The notes below the pieces were generated by a model. It was not told the DNA's origin. It made no database searches and saw only the letters and a list, made by a program, of their open reading frames with translations. A program made the translations under genes and the position numbers. This document shows, in pieces, positions 1-10,902 of a stretch of 64,000 nt of DNA. This DNA comes from Podospora pseudocomata (Eukaryota > Ascomycota > Sordariomycetes > Sordariales > Podosporaceae). The first letter of the stretch is position 1. Each line of letters opens with the position of its first letter. The DNA lies in the NCBI RefSeq assembly GCF_035222375.1, contig NC_085888.1, positions 2,666,001 to 2,730,000 of the forward strand, in the 5' to 3' direction.

Positions 1-244
1 GGATCTCATAGTACTGGTTGGGATTAAGGTCGGCCTCCTCCTGACCGGCGGCGTTCTTGGGCTTGCCGGACGACGCCTTGGGGGGAGCAGCAGCAGCCTT
101 TTTGGCCTTCTCGGCCTCCTTCTGGCGCTGCTTCTGACGCTTCTTGAGCTCCGTCTTGGAGACCTTCTCGCCCGTCACTTCGTCGAGATGGAGGTTGGCA
201 ACCTCCTCGGTGGGGGGCGCAGGGGCAGGAGCTGAGTCGGCCAT
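1..244 (-). CDS. KRS1: Cytosolic lysyl-tRNA synthetase, N-terminal part
   Basis: Partial gene running off the left edge of the window; 81 codons are visible from the ATG at 244. The product charges tRNA-Lys with lysine for cytosolic translation. The visible part starts [11 protein letters not shown] and has a Lys-rich helix (residues about 29-47) typical of the N-terminal tRNA-binding extension of eukaryotic class II LysRS. It then has a Lys/Ala-rich linker and ends in LNPNQYYEI, matching the 'DPNQYY' lead-in to the anticodon-binding OB domain of eukaryotic KRS. The catalytic domain lies outside. No intron is seen in this piece. The N-terminal extension plus QYYEI makes the assignment fairly secure although no class II catalytic motif is visible. 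Confidence 0.85.
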   Translation of the reverse strand, partial: MADSAPAPAPPTEEVANLHLDEVTGEKVSKTELKKRQKQRQKEAEKAKKAAAAPPKASSGKPKNAAGQEEADLNPNQYYEI

Positions 245-783
245 TTTGAAAGTGGTGCTGTCTCGTACCAAGGACCACTAGATTCAACAACGTTGAAGAA
301 GGGGGGAGGTTTTCTGGTTCGGGGGTTCAAGTTGCCCGCTGTCGGCCCAGATGCTGGAAATTATCCACAGCGGGGTAATTTTTTTGAAAGCTTTTGGCGG
401 GGTGACTCAATCGCAACCGTCAGGGTTGTTATCAGTCGAAGTGACTCAGGGGTGACCCTAACCCTGCCCCCTTTGTGGGTTTCACTCTTCTCACCCTTCA
501 TGAGGTACTTGTACGGTGCACGCTCAAGCATGGGAACAACTGTTGGTTTCTGGCTCCAAATAAGTGCCAAGAAGAGAAATTCTATATGGGTATTAATATG
601 ACTAAAGCTAAGAAACAGTATCTATAAGACCTTGTGCTGAGGACTGTCCTTGTTTTCCCTTCCAGTGCAATGCGCCCCCCTTCCCGATGATGGTACAAAT
701 AAAGATGTCGCCCGCTGTGCTCTGACTCAAATAATACGAAGCAATGATAGACTGACACAATGCAAAAATCCTTCAACCAGCTA
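245..783. other. Intergenic: KRS1 promoter and 3' flank of the next gene
   Basis: Between two minus-strand genes. It holds the KRS1 upstream region with the telobox-like motif near 460. Short open frames on both strands have no recognisable protein character. Nothing else is supported. Confidence 0.6.
454..466. promoter_or_regulatory. Telobox-like element upstream of KRS1
   Basis: The sequence gaccctaaccctg, about 210 bp upstream of the KRS1 ATG, contains AACCCTAA/TTAGGG-type repeats. In fungi such boxes can be bound by Tbf1/Teb1-class Myb factors at translation-related genes. The regulatory role is inferred from position and motif only. Confidence 0.3.
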
Positions 784-2778
784 CTAAGGGTCAGCGTCAG
801 CGTCCATATCGGCATCGGCATCGGTATCGGCATCGGCATCGGCATCGACATCGGCGTCGGCATCCACGTCCCCATCCGCGTCAGCATCCGCGTCCGCATC
901 AACATCACCGTCTTCCTCAGCTGTGTTAGTTTCTGAGATTTCCGGCACGTCCTGCCCGCCCATTTCCTCGTCCGAATCTTGCCCGGCACCAACACTGGCC
1001 GGCGCCGTGATGATGCTGGGTGTACCGACGGCAGTCGAGGGCGAACCGGCTTTAGTGGTAGATGCCGTCGATGGTGCATAATTCGCAGCGTTATTGCTTG
1101 CTGCCGGAGAAGGGTGAAGAGACGCCCGGGCGTCGTTATTCGGCACCGAATGTTGTGATTGGTGCCTCTGAGGCTGCAACTGTCGCATACCCTGCCCAGA
1201 GCCAGTAGTTGTTGGCGACACTCCGGCACTTGCAGCTTCCAAGGTGCGCTGCGCTGAGAGACCGGCCGCCGCGGACCTAGACGACACGATCACATCCTTC
1301 CAGCGATTAATCGCCCTTGCCACAACCGTGTCGAGATCCGCATGCCTATCGGCCATGTTGAAGCCTACACCGCCGCCATCCTTCGCTGCGCTGAAGCCGA
1401 GCTCCAGCATGTGGTTGACCAGCTTCTCATCCATGTACACTGTTGTCGGCTGCACAATCTTGAACTCTTTAGGTTGCTGTAGCCGGCTCAAGTGTTCGAT
1501 CTGAGACTTGAGATGATTGTTTTCTTGCCTAAGAAGGCTTTGGGTCTGCTTGAGTTTGGCCCCCTCGTCTTGCTTCCGCCCCAAGCCTCTTGCCAGCTCG
1601 AGGGTCCACAGCTTGGCACGCTCAGGCTCTGGAAGTGAACACCAAACTGAATACGTCGCTGTTATGTGATCGGATATTTGCTGTTCCATCTTGTCGGCTG
1701 CCTTTTCAGCCTTGCGCACTGCTTCTCGAGCATCTGGCTTGACTGGCACTAGGGAGGGAGGATATGTTAGATCTTCGTTCACCGCCGTTGTCGCCGCAGC
1801 GCAAGCCAGCTTCCATCTCCTGAACTCTTCTCCAAAATAATTTCGCAAGGCTTGCAGCTGAACTGGGCCGGGTGGTGTTATCGACCACGAAGTGGACGTC
1901 GAGTGCTGGGTAGAAGCAAATAGCGTGGGTGGTTTCTCGAGACACTGCAACGTCAGTGCCGGAAAGTCCAATGCAAGAGGATCAAAGTCAAAAGGCATCG
2001 AGTGCATGTCGATTTGTTGTCTGTCAAAGAGCGTCAGTATACAAGTCTGTTTGGCACAACGAGAAAGCCTGGCTTACTTTGCAGCCCTCCAAGAACCCAT
2101 GATTTCCCGCAATGCGAGTTCAGCGGCTCTTTTCGTATCCTCGGCATCTTGCAATACGTGTCTGGCGTCCAGTTGTTGCTTCATACGCTGGCGACTGGCT
2201 GATCGCTGATGTTGCCTGAACCCACCCTCGTATGTCGTGGCATCCCGCCCACCAAGATCGTTGATGACACCCGTGGCTTCCCATGGTGTATTGAACGGAT
2301 ATTTCCTATCAGCAGTCCCTTTGCCTTTGGTTTGTGATACTGGTGTGATGGATGCAGAGTCAACCTCTACCGAAACAGACCCCTGACTCCTTCTCGACGC
2401 AGCCGTTGGCGTTCCGACTGACACTGACGTGTCTCGTCTTCTAACCCCAGGAGCACCGGGGGTTCCGGCCGAAGCTTTGGGACGACGGCGGGTGATATTG
2501 GATCGATTCCGTCTGATTTCTTCCACATCGTGAATCCCATCGGGGGCCTTGGGGTTGTTCTCCTTAATGAATACATCTAGATGGCGGCCGAGCGAAGACG
2601 ATGTGAAGGCTTGGTGGCAATAGGTACAGGTCTTGTCCTTGACCGCCTTGGTTGTACCGGTCTCGGCCGACTGGGCCGGGGCTTCGTCGGACATGGCGGG
2701 CTTTTTGCTGACCTCGGGCAGTTGTCGGTGAGCCGCAGGGACGGGTGGCTGCTCGTACTCGCTCGGCGGAACGGTCAC
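784..2778 (-). CDS. Conserved fungal C2HC-finger protein with acidic Asp-Ala tail
   Basis: Two exons, 2778-2078 and 2020-784, encode 645 aa. The 57-bp intron has a GTAAGC donor and a GACAG acceptor. Near residue 50 there is a CxxC...H finger (CTYCHQAF followed by LGRHLDVF) and then a conserved-looking block KENNPKAPDGIHDVEEIR. The middle is Ser/Thr-rich and low in complexity. A coiled-coil-like stretch follows (around the positions encoded near 1,500-1,700). The last about 40 residues are an Asp-Ala repeat. I recall proteins of this architecture as uncharacterised in Pezizomycotina, and no function can be assigned. The finger and charged helix suggest a nuclear scaffold or nucleic-acid role, which is inference. 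The acidic tail comes from a hexanucleotide microsatellite and probably varies in length between strains. Confidence 0.8.
786..905. repeat. Hexanucleotide GCATCG/GCGTCG microsatellite inside a coding region
   Basis: Imperfect repeats of the type ggcatc, ggcgtc and catccg run across about 120 bp. Read on the minus strand they encode the alternating Asp-Ala (with some Val, Gly, Thr and Met) tail of the C2HC-finger protein. The period stays a multiple of three, so length changes keep the frame. Confidence 0.85.
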
Positions 2779-4394
2779 AGACGGTGGGGAGCAACGGGAG
2801 CTCTAGAGCAAACTGGAGAAGGGCGGGCCGTGGCGATCCAAGGGGGGGGCCCAGGGGGTAAAGACCCGGAAGCTTCTTTAGTTGGTCAACGTCTGTTGCT
2901 CCTTCGGCCGGACTGGTGCAGACACAAGACCAATGACGGGTGACGGGTGACGGGTGTTGGGCGACGGGCGTTTGAAGACGGGGTCGGTGTTTTATAACAG
3001 TAAACAAAAGAGATCAGAAAAGAAGAAGCGGCGGGAAGGATCGCAAACGAGGCTTGGGATGTTCGGGGTTTAAAAATGACAGATGGGGAATATTCCGCCT
3101 CTTTTTGAGTGGTGAATGGATCGCCTCGTCTCGCCAGCGAGGAGGCCCAGACACATTTCTTTTTTGGATCCCCTTTCCCGGGTTATTGTACAGTACAGGT
3201 AACGCGGCAGGGGTTGGAACATCGACACCTCAGCAGGAGCCAGAGACAGTCGGTGTTGGCTTGCAGACAGGGAGATGCAGGTTCCATCCAAGACCTGAAG
3301 GCGGCGGCGGGCGGAAAAGATGGGTGCGATGTGAAATTTAAAGTTGCATGTGCATGTCGTATCTGCACCCAACTGACATTATCCAGAGGCAGGAACAGCA
3401 GCAGCCTTCCTTCTCCCGATCAGCCAGTTCCAGTCGAGGTTTGGTCTATCAAGGTCAATTCTTTTTTTCTCAGGTTGTGCCGGAGGTCGGTGACATCTGG
3501 CAGTTCACCCAAGGTCATTTCCCTCTCGGGACAAGCGCAACAACCGGCAAACGTTGCTGTTTGTTCCGCCGCTTGCTTGGCGCTGATCATCGGCTGGGAC
3601 TGCAGGGGTGCCTAGCCGGGACCAGGGTCGTGCCTGTAGGTTGCGCTGTCACGCCTGGGGCAAGCTTCTGGAATTCCCCTGAGATCAATCAATCAACAGG
3701 AAGCTTTCCGGTGACACTTTTACAACACCACTACCTACCTACCTGATGGATGTCCTGGAACTGTACCCGACTGGCTAGTATCACGACTGATGACTATCTT
3801 GGTTCCCAATTGGCATTGACTACTGCTGTACAAAGCTGGAGGCACTCCTCGCCTCATCTTCCATCACAAATTTGGAGATGCTTGTCCGTCCCTCCAACTC
3901 TTAATTTGAGCGTTGCAGTGACTCCACATGACAGCATGGCACATGGCTCCAGTGGGCATCTTGACTCGAAGCCATCCGAATGTTCGTGTTGGTCCCATGT
4001 TCTCCGAGGAACCTACGTGCGAAGGGGAGGTTATTATGAAGTTCATCAGGTTTGTCTTCATTTCCGTGGCCACAACCCCAAACAGGCGGTATTGAATAGA
4101 TGATCTTGGCTTGCCTGTCATCGCTTCTTCAGCTGGAGACCAAGCTCTCCATAAAGCGATTGGTCAATGCGTTCTTAACATCGCCAGATCACCTGACCTC
4201 CTGCCATTTTGCTGTTGGGCAAGCCAGCCGCCATTTTCTCCGCAGAAGCCATCACCAACGCTGCATGTTTGCTAGACGAGACTGGAACCGCTGAAACCGC
4301 ACACCTGCGCCGTGCTAACCCCCCTGCTGTAAATAGCTTCACATAATCACCCAAACAAACCACCCCTCGTTTTTCGTCTGATTCCAACGTCACA
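2779..4394. other. Divergent intergenic region
   Basis: 1.6 kb between the start of the C2HC-finger gene (-) and the HP1 gene (+), so it must carry both promoters. Frames up to about 168 codons occur but show no conserved motifs and overlap each other on both strands. A short tandem ctacctacctac lies near 3,730. Near 2,935-2,955 there is a gacgggtg triplet repeat just upstream of the minus-strand gene. Confidence 0.55.
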
Positions 4395-5550
4395 ATGCCA
4401 CCAGGTATGCTTCCATCCCAGCTGCAAAGCCCCTCGATGCATTTACGGTTGCGCGACGGGGTGGCGCGTCGCGTCGCGTCGTCGCAAATCGACCTGTCGC
4501 CGCCCGCTTTCTGAGCTGCATCTTGTCATGTTCTTTGTCGTGCGACCAGCCATGTCTAACCCTCGAATTTAGCAATGAGCGATAGCGAGCCCTCGGATCG
4601 AGAGCTCAGCCCCCCGCCAAAGCGCAGCGGCAAGAAAGCACAGCGCTACTCCGAACCCGTCGACGAAGAGGAGCCCGAGATTGTAAATGGGGATGTTGCC
4701 GAGGACGATGAGGATACTGAAGAAGAGGATGGAGACGGGGAAGCCGAAGTGTATGGACCTGCCAGAGACGATGATGCGTGGATTGGACAGTCGTTGACAG
4801 GGCGAATAGTTATGTTGTTGAGAAGATTCTCTCGCACATGATTGGAAAGGTGGGTTGAGCGCAACATGGGATCGCAACTTGGCTTTCATCTGACTGCCTT
4901 TAGGGCGGCGAATTACTCTACGAGGTCAAATGGGAGGGATACGAAAAGAAGTCGGACCGCACGTGGGAACCGGAAGAAAATTTGACGTAAGGAACTGTGG
5001 TTCTATCTTGGGACTGCAACAATAGGGCTAACGGGCTTAAACATAGTGAGAACGCCTCCGAGGCTCTCAACGAATACCTGAAGAGCATTGGTGGCAGAGA
5101 AGCGCTCCTTAACGAAACCCACACCGCCGTCCAGGGCAAGAAGCGCGGCCGCAAGGATTCGTCAACCCCGCAAGCATCTACCACCAGCAAACGATCCAAG
5201 AGAAATGGCAGCCATCCTGCAGACTCCGAGCCCCCAGCCAGCGCTAAGCAAGCGGTCTGGAAGCCACCAGCAGGAAGCTGGGAAGATCATATTGCGCACC
5301 TTGACGCATGCGAGGACGAGGAGACCCACAAGCTCATGGTGTACCTAACATGGAAGAACGGGCACAAGACTCAACACGAGACTAGCGTCATATATTCGAG
5401 ATGCCCTCAAAAAGTAGGTTCTAGAGCCCCCCACATGGCCGTATTGAAGTGCTGACGTTTTCCGTCTAGATGCTGCAGTTTTACGAGCGTCATGTACGCA
5501 TCATCAAGAGGGAAGAGACACCGGTCGACTCACCCCCTGCCAACTCCTGA
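4395..5550 (+). CDS. hpo: Heterochromatin protein HP1 (chromodomain + chromoshadow)
   Basis: Six exons (4395-4404, 4573-4750, 4810-4849, 4904-4986, 5047-5413, 5470-5550) encode 252 aa. HP1 binds histone H3 trimethylated at Lys9 and recruits silencing and DNA-methylation machinery in the nucleus. After an acidic N-terminus the chromodomain spans about residues 63-112 (VYVVEKILSH, YEVKWEGY, TWEPEENL). The aromatic cage residues are Y64, W86 and Y89. A basic hinge contains GKKRGRK and SKRSKR. A C-terminal chromoshadow domain (about 185-245; YLTWKNGHKTQHETSVIY, LQFYERH) should mediate dimerisation. The first exon is only MPP plus one base. It rests on a GTATGC donor, a CTAAC branch site and an in-frame join to AMSDSEPSD; initiation at 4575 is the alternative. 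The symbol follows Neurospora usage. Confidence 0.93.
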
Positions 5551-6230
5551 GTCCTTTGTGTTTTGACTCTTCACTGTAAACCATGTTGTAACAGCACTCT
5601 TGTCGAATTTGTTTTTTTATTCTCCAAGGCTCTGACAGGCCAGGACAGGCGTTCAGGGGGTCTTTTCGAGCAGAGGGATGGCGCAGATGATCGCCAGGGG
5701 GACATTTTGTTTAGCTGACGATTGCGGAATTTGATACTTTGTGTGTTTAGTACTTTTGAGATATTGACATCGGACGGAGCTGCCCTCGCAAATCAACACA
5801 CATTTTCAGTCAATGGCACACAGTTGGAAGTTGGCGCTGCTATCATTCTGGCTACTCGCTCTTCTCTAGGTAGATAGTCCGTCATAGAAAACATATTGAC
5901 TGCACCCAAAGCATGCTCGCTGTAATCAAACCCAATTAGAATCGGACTGACTCCTCCATCCTCGGTTTGTGTATATTTTGGTCCAACCCCTGTTCGTCTG
6001 TCACGGCACTCTTAGAGCTCAGGCTTATATAATCATTCAACCGTCCACCGGAGAACCGCCACCAGCAGCACCGTCATCCTCAGCTGTCTAGCTCCTGCCC
6101 TTTGTCACCTACGTTGGTGTTATGCGAGATGAACACATTGTATTAGAGCTCCCACATTTGCCAACCTATTAACTCGCCATCGCTGTCTCACCTTACCCAA
6201 CTTACCCCATTTCCCATCCTTTCAATCACC
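5551..6230. other. Intergenic between HP1 and the cupin gene
   Basis: 3' flank of HP1 and promoter/leader of the cupin gene. A pyrimidine-rich stretch precedes the ATG at 6231. No gene is seen. Confidence 0.6.
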
Positions 6231-6863
6231 ATGCCAACCCGCGGCCCCGTCCCTGTCTCTCTAGTCCCCTCCTCCCAAGCAGAAACCCTCAAAGTCGGCC
6301 CCCTGACTGTTAGAGTTTTTGAAGACGGGTCAAACACCCAGAACAGAGTCTCAGCCGTGACCATCACCCTCCCCCCGGGAACGTCAGGGCCGCCAATGCA
6401 CTGGCATCGGTTTCACGACGAGCTCTTCTTCGTCACCAAGGGCACAGTCGTCTTTTCTACCCCGGAAGGGGACGTCGTCGCCAAAACGGGCGACTGCATG
6501 ACTGTGCCCCCGGGTGCGATCCACACGTTCAGGAATGGGAGTGAGAGCGAGGAAGGGGAGTGCTACATGACGGCTACGCCGGGGCATTATGTTGATTGTA
6601 AGCTCACCTGAACTTCCCACCTGGGTTTTCTTGCCTTGCCTAGAGGGAAAAAGGATGCTAACAGGTGGTGGTGACAGATTTCAGAATGTTGTCCAAGGCT
6701 ACTGCTGGGTTGGTGGGGGGGAAGTTGGGCAAGGAGGAGACGGAGCATTTGGTGAGTTCTCTTACTCTTGATGATTACCTCATATGTGATGGGGGTGATT
6801 GGCTGATGATGGCAGATGGCACTGTTTGGAACTTTCCCGCCTGATGTTAAGAGTGAGCCTTGA
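6231..6863 (+). CDS. Small single-domain cupin protein
   Basis: Three exons (6231-6597, 6678-6751, 6816-6863) encode 162 aa. Introns use GTAAGC/GACAG and GTGAGT/GGCAG, and both joins keep the frame. The cupin motif 1 is PPMHWHRFHDELFFVTKG, with probable metal ligands H57, H59 and E64. Motif 2 is TVPPGAIHTFRN, with H98. The C-terminus (residues 121-162) is a helical tail FRMLSKATAGLVGGK ending FPPDVKSEP, as in many short fungal cupins. Family members include dioxygenases, isomerases and binding proteins, so substrate and reaction cannot be read from sequence. There is no signal peptide, so it is probably cytosolic. Confidence 0.85.
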
Positions 6864-7407
6864 TTTGGGGAATGAACAGAGGCAGTGATCATGATTTGTA
6901 TGTGAGCAGGGAAGGTATGTAAGGTTAGGTAGGTATATAACTTTGGCTGGTTGGTGTGATAGATGATGAATTCACAGCTTTATGATAGCAGCATGGTCAA
7001 AAATGATCTTTTATTTTATTTTTAACTCTGACTTGTACAATACGGGGTATCATACCCGCAATCAATTCTCCCCCCGTTGCGCTCAACCCCCTAATCCATA
7101 CAAACAACGCTGACAAGATATCACTAACACGCTATAACAACTCCCATTCCCACTAATAATCAGCCCCCATCCAATCCAGAACCCCACAAAGCCCCTCCAC
7201 CACTCCCACCCCCCACCCAACAACAGCACTCACCAACCCCTCCACCAAAACAACAGCCATCCAAACCGCCGCAAAAGCAAGCTCATGCACCCTCCCCAAC
7301 CCCCTCAACGCCCTCGCCAACCCAACCGCCATCCCAATCAAAACAACCCCATCATGAACCACCACACCCATATCCTCCTCCTCCTTCTCTTGCTCCTCAC
7401 CAACGAG
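6864..7407. other. Convergent intergenic region
   Basis: 3' flanks of the cupin gene (+) and of the large minus-strand exon ending at 7408. Very C-rich on the plus strand from about 7,140. No gene is supported. Confidence 0.55.
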
Positions 7408-7878
7408 TCAATGATGTCCCCCCAACCCCGTCCCACTAGTGCTCAACAACAACTTCCTATTCTTCTTCACCAAACTAACAAAGCTCCTCTCCAGCTTCTC
7501 CGCCTCCTTCCTCGCCGCCGAAAGCGCCTGCTCCGCATCCTCCAAACTCATAAGCGGCACATTCCCAAACGGCCCCGCCGGCCCCCCAGCGCCCGGGGGA
7601 ACATGTCTCTGCCCTGTTCCTGTCCCTGTCCCCTCCGCACCACCACCACCACCACCACCACTACCATCCACCCCTCCCTCAAGATAACTCGCAAACCCAC
7701 CCGGACTACCACCCCCAGCTTCAGCAAACGCCCCGACCGGACCAGGATAATTCAGCTCAGGAGCAACAGCATCAGCCATATCACCCCCCCCATGCCCAAC
7801 CATCCCCGGTCCCCCAGCTCCATACAACCACGGCGCCATCGCCCCTAAATTCGCCGCCGCAGCAGCATTAACTTGCGC

Positions 7879-7921
<43 letters not shown>

Positions 7922-10160
7922 CCCCCTCCTTGTCCACTCCCCCCAGTCCAGTTGGAGATCGCCTTAGGAAAACTCATATCCCTAGAGTTGAGGTTCAGTC
8001 TCGGAAGGACATACTGATTGATGTAGTAGATCGCCTCTTCCCTCTGGATCTTGTTCACCGGATCGCTAGGAAAAGCTCCCTTGCCCTGGGGGAAGTAACT
8101 CGGTGGTCCATTGGGAACAGCTCTCCCTTTAACGAGCGAGAACCCAGAACCCGTGTCGTGACGGGAAGAGATGAATGACGCCGGGGAGGCTGCCTCCTCC
8201 GCGATTGCATTTTGGAGCTCCAAAAATCTGTCCTCCTCGTCGGCGGTGAGGTTGCGGACGCAATCACCGTTGGGGGTGATGAGGATCCGGACACCGTCGA
8301 CGACCTTCCTGACGGGCTTGCCAGACAGCAGAATGGCCTGGTCCTCTTCGGTAACCATGTTCTTGGTGGGAGTCATGGTGTTCTTGGCTGCCAGCTCCCA
8401 GAGACCCGCAGCGTTGATGTCATTTTTCCACCGGTCGAGGGGGATGGTGGTGGGCTGGAAGAAGGCGAGCTTCTCGAGGTTCTCGGGAACTAGGCCGGCC
8501 TCGTGGAGGCTTTGAAGAATCTCGTGAGGCAAGGGCCCCTCGCGAGGGACGGCGGCGTTCTGCTGGTTGCCACCATCGGGGGTGTTGGAGTCATATCTGT
8601 TCTTGTGAGTAGGCTCACCAGTCAAAGTAGTAGTTTCATTGGCGGTAGAGCGGTAGGTTGAAGACTCTTCCTTCACTTCCTTGACCTCCTTGGACTCCTT
8701 GGTCTCCTTTGTTGAGGGAGCAGGGGAAGCAGCCGGTGGCTCGGAGCTGCTCTTCGCCGTGGTCGGTGTAGCAGCTGGCTTCTCCTTTTCCTTCTTTTGC
8801 TTCTTCTTGCGACCGATGATGGGCCCAATCTCGACCTCCGGCTCTGGCTTGATAGGCTGCGCAGCGAGGACGGCCGACTCCTTCTTGGTCAATTCCTTGC
8901 GCTGCTTTCGCTGTTGGCTCTTGGTCGTGGACCGGGTTGGGGCGGACCCAATCCTGGAAGACGGAGGAGGCGAGTTGGTCCGCGAGGCCGAGATGGAAGC
9001 GGAAATAATGGAAGCGCTGTCGGAGATCAGTTCGCTGGCAGGTGTCTCAGGCCGATGGGCAGATGCCGCGGCAGATGAGCGCGCCGAGGGCGCGGTGAGA
9101 GACGGACCCGCACCCATGATAGGCGTCGATGGCGTCTCCGTCTTGGGCGTGGCCACCAGTCTTAGAGTTTTAGGTGCAGCCCGTGAAAGTGGTGACGAAA
9201 CGGAAACCGGTGTCGGAGTAGGCAGCGCAGGGAACGCCGAGTCCTTCTCTGCGATAGTCGACTTTGTCGATGCCGAGGGAGCTTCCAGATTCCGAATCTG
9301 GGAGACCTTGGTGGCAGCCGCGATATTGAGAATGCCAGGCACAGGACGCTTGTCGTTCTTCTTATCAGCAGGAGCAGCAGTAGACTTTTCTGCGGCCTTG
9401 GATGTGGCAACAGTTGAAGGCGCCTCCAAAACCTTGACAGGTGCCGTCCTCGCAGCCGCAGCCGCAGCAGCAGCCTTTTCTTTCTCCTTCTCCTTCTCTT
9501 CGGCCTTCAACCTCTCCTTTTCCGCCTTCTCGGCCTTCTCTCTCTCAAGCCTTTCCGCTCTCTCGGCCTTCTCCCTTTCCTTCCTCTCCTTCTTCTCCTC
9601 CTTCTTGGTCTTCTTGGCGCTCTTCTCAGGTGCGGCCTCACCTATCAACTTCTTGCTAGAGCTTACCTTACTTGGTGCTGGCTTTGGTGTAGCAACAGGT
9701 GTGGCCGCAGCTGAAGCCTTTGGTGAGTTGAGAGCTGGGAAATCTTCGTCCTGTAAGGTGACTATCTTTGGGGCCTTGGCTTTGGCAATCTCCTTGGATA
9801 AACCACTTTCAGCGGCCAGTGCCTTGATGATATTTTTCGCTTCAGAGGCTGATGGAGTAATTGTGCGTTTGCTTATCAGCGGGCTTGGGGCAGCTGATGG
9901 GGCAGATTTAGACGAAACCTTGGGCGACGCCACTGACGGGGTTTGTCGCCCAAAGTTCATGGTGTGGAGTGACGCATGTGAGATAGCAGGTGAATGTTGG
10001 ACGCTTGGAATTGGAAGTCCGGGTGGTGCTGAAGGCGTTCCAGTCCTACCAAAAATCTCAAAGCCCCCAGGGGGGTGTCGAATGTTGACATCGATAGGCT
10101 CATCCGCCACAAGCGCGTCGATGCTGGGTCTAAACTCTTCGAGTGAGAGTAAGTCGTCCT
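7408..10160 (-). CDS. Large coding exon, probable C-terminal half of NOT4
   Basis: One open exon of 917 codons begins at a clear acceptor. On the minus strand GCTAAC, 8 bases, then TATAG precede AG-GAC-GAC in phase 1. The protein starts DDLLSLEEFRPSIDALV and RHPPGGFEIFGRTGTPSAP. It has FPAL-type motifs (EDFPALNSP, SAFPALPTP), a long Lys/Glu coiled-coil region, and a folded-looking part (PHEILQSLHEAGLVPENL, GVRILITPNGDCVRNLT, YINQYVLPRLNLNSRD). A run of about 14 Gln follows, and it ends in a helix with LEDAEQALSAARKEAEKLE. There is no ATG at its head, so an upstream exon is required. The NOT4 exon next door has a phase-1 donor (GTGGGT at 10955) that fits exactly. No start exon with a phase-1 donor was found in the gap. 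I judge a single NOT4 gene of 1,706 aa more likely than a separate gene, but not proven. Confidence 0.65.
7879..7920. repeat. CTG/CAG trinucleotide repeat encoding polyglutamine
   Basis: Fourteen consecutive CTG/TTG triplets on the plus strand encode about 14 glutamines on the minus strand, after a Gly-rich stretch. Mostly pure CTG, so it is likely to be length-polymorphic. Confidence 0.9.
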
Positions 10161-10902
10161 CTATACACCAAGTTAGCTTCCATATCTTTTGAATGGCTCA
10201 AAGTGCAAAGCTTCAGATGAGAAGATACATCCAGGAGAGAGACCGCTGGGCCTGTGGGGCAGAGAGGATGGAGGAAGGAGGAAGAAGAAGGAGCACAAGC
10301 AAGCAGCGCCATTATATACAGGAGAATTAAGTCACATCAAGACTACCATCATCGTCTCCCGGTTGGTAAAGTGTACTATCGGAATGGTGCGAGAAAAAAC
10401 GCTTTATTTTATCCACCGATGCCACCTCAGCCCCAGCTGTGTTTAAAACCTGGGGCCCAAGTTAACGTACATGAAGGAGAACCCCAAAGGAAGACGATGA
10501 GAGCTTGCCTGACGTGACCACAAAAAGTCTGGTGTTGTTTTTTGTCTTTCCATGACCGCCCGCCCCAACCCTTGGGATGTATCCCAAGGCCATTAATCCA
10601 CCAACAAAATGCAAGTGACGCCAGTGCTAGGCGGGTCCCTCCCTCGTGGAACCAATGCCTGCGATGCTCGAGAACCGTGATTTAAGCCCGCTCCCCACAA
10701 GAAAAGAAAACAAAAAACAAACAATCCCCTGGCTGAGCCACCCAAACCAACGCTGTCGTGATATATAGTGACATAAAAAGCCAAACAAAACGCATGTGCT
10801 CCTCCTTCCCTCCAAAAAAAATGATGGTGATATGTGTGTAATGCAATGCAAAAGCCAATTTTTCGTGAAATCGCGGCCGGCACTTCCGGATCAAAGTCGT
10901 CA
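10161..10902. other. Gap between NOT4 stop and the large downstream exon (long intron or intergenic)
   Basis: About 740 bp without convincing coding sequence. On the minus strand it is T-rich after the NOT4 stop, like a 3' UTR, and it ends in a branch site and acceptor at 10161. It is either the greater part of a 795-bp intron (10161-10955) joining NOT4 to its C-terminal half, or a 3' UTR plus promoter. Confidence 0.5.

Noticed and set aside
3109-3746. Overlapping plus-strand frames of 168 and 132 codons upstream of HP1
   Set aside because: Two different frames overlap with no domain, and the region is expected to be a divergent promoter.
8681-10192. A 503-codon open frame on the plus strand
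   Set aside because: It is antisense to the 917-codon minus exon and its Ala/Ser/Phe-rich composition is what the opposite strand of a Lys/Ala/Ser-rich coding region gives. The minus frame has the splice acceptor and FPAL motifs.
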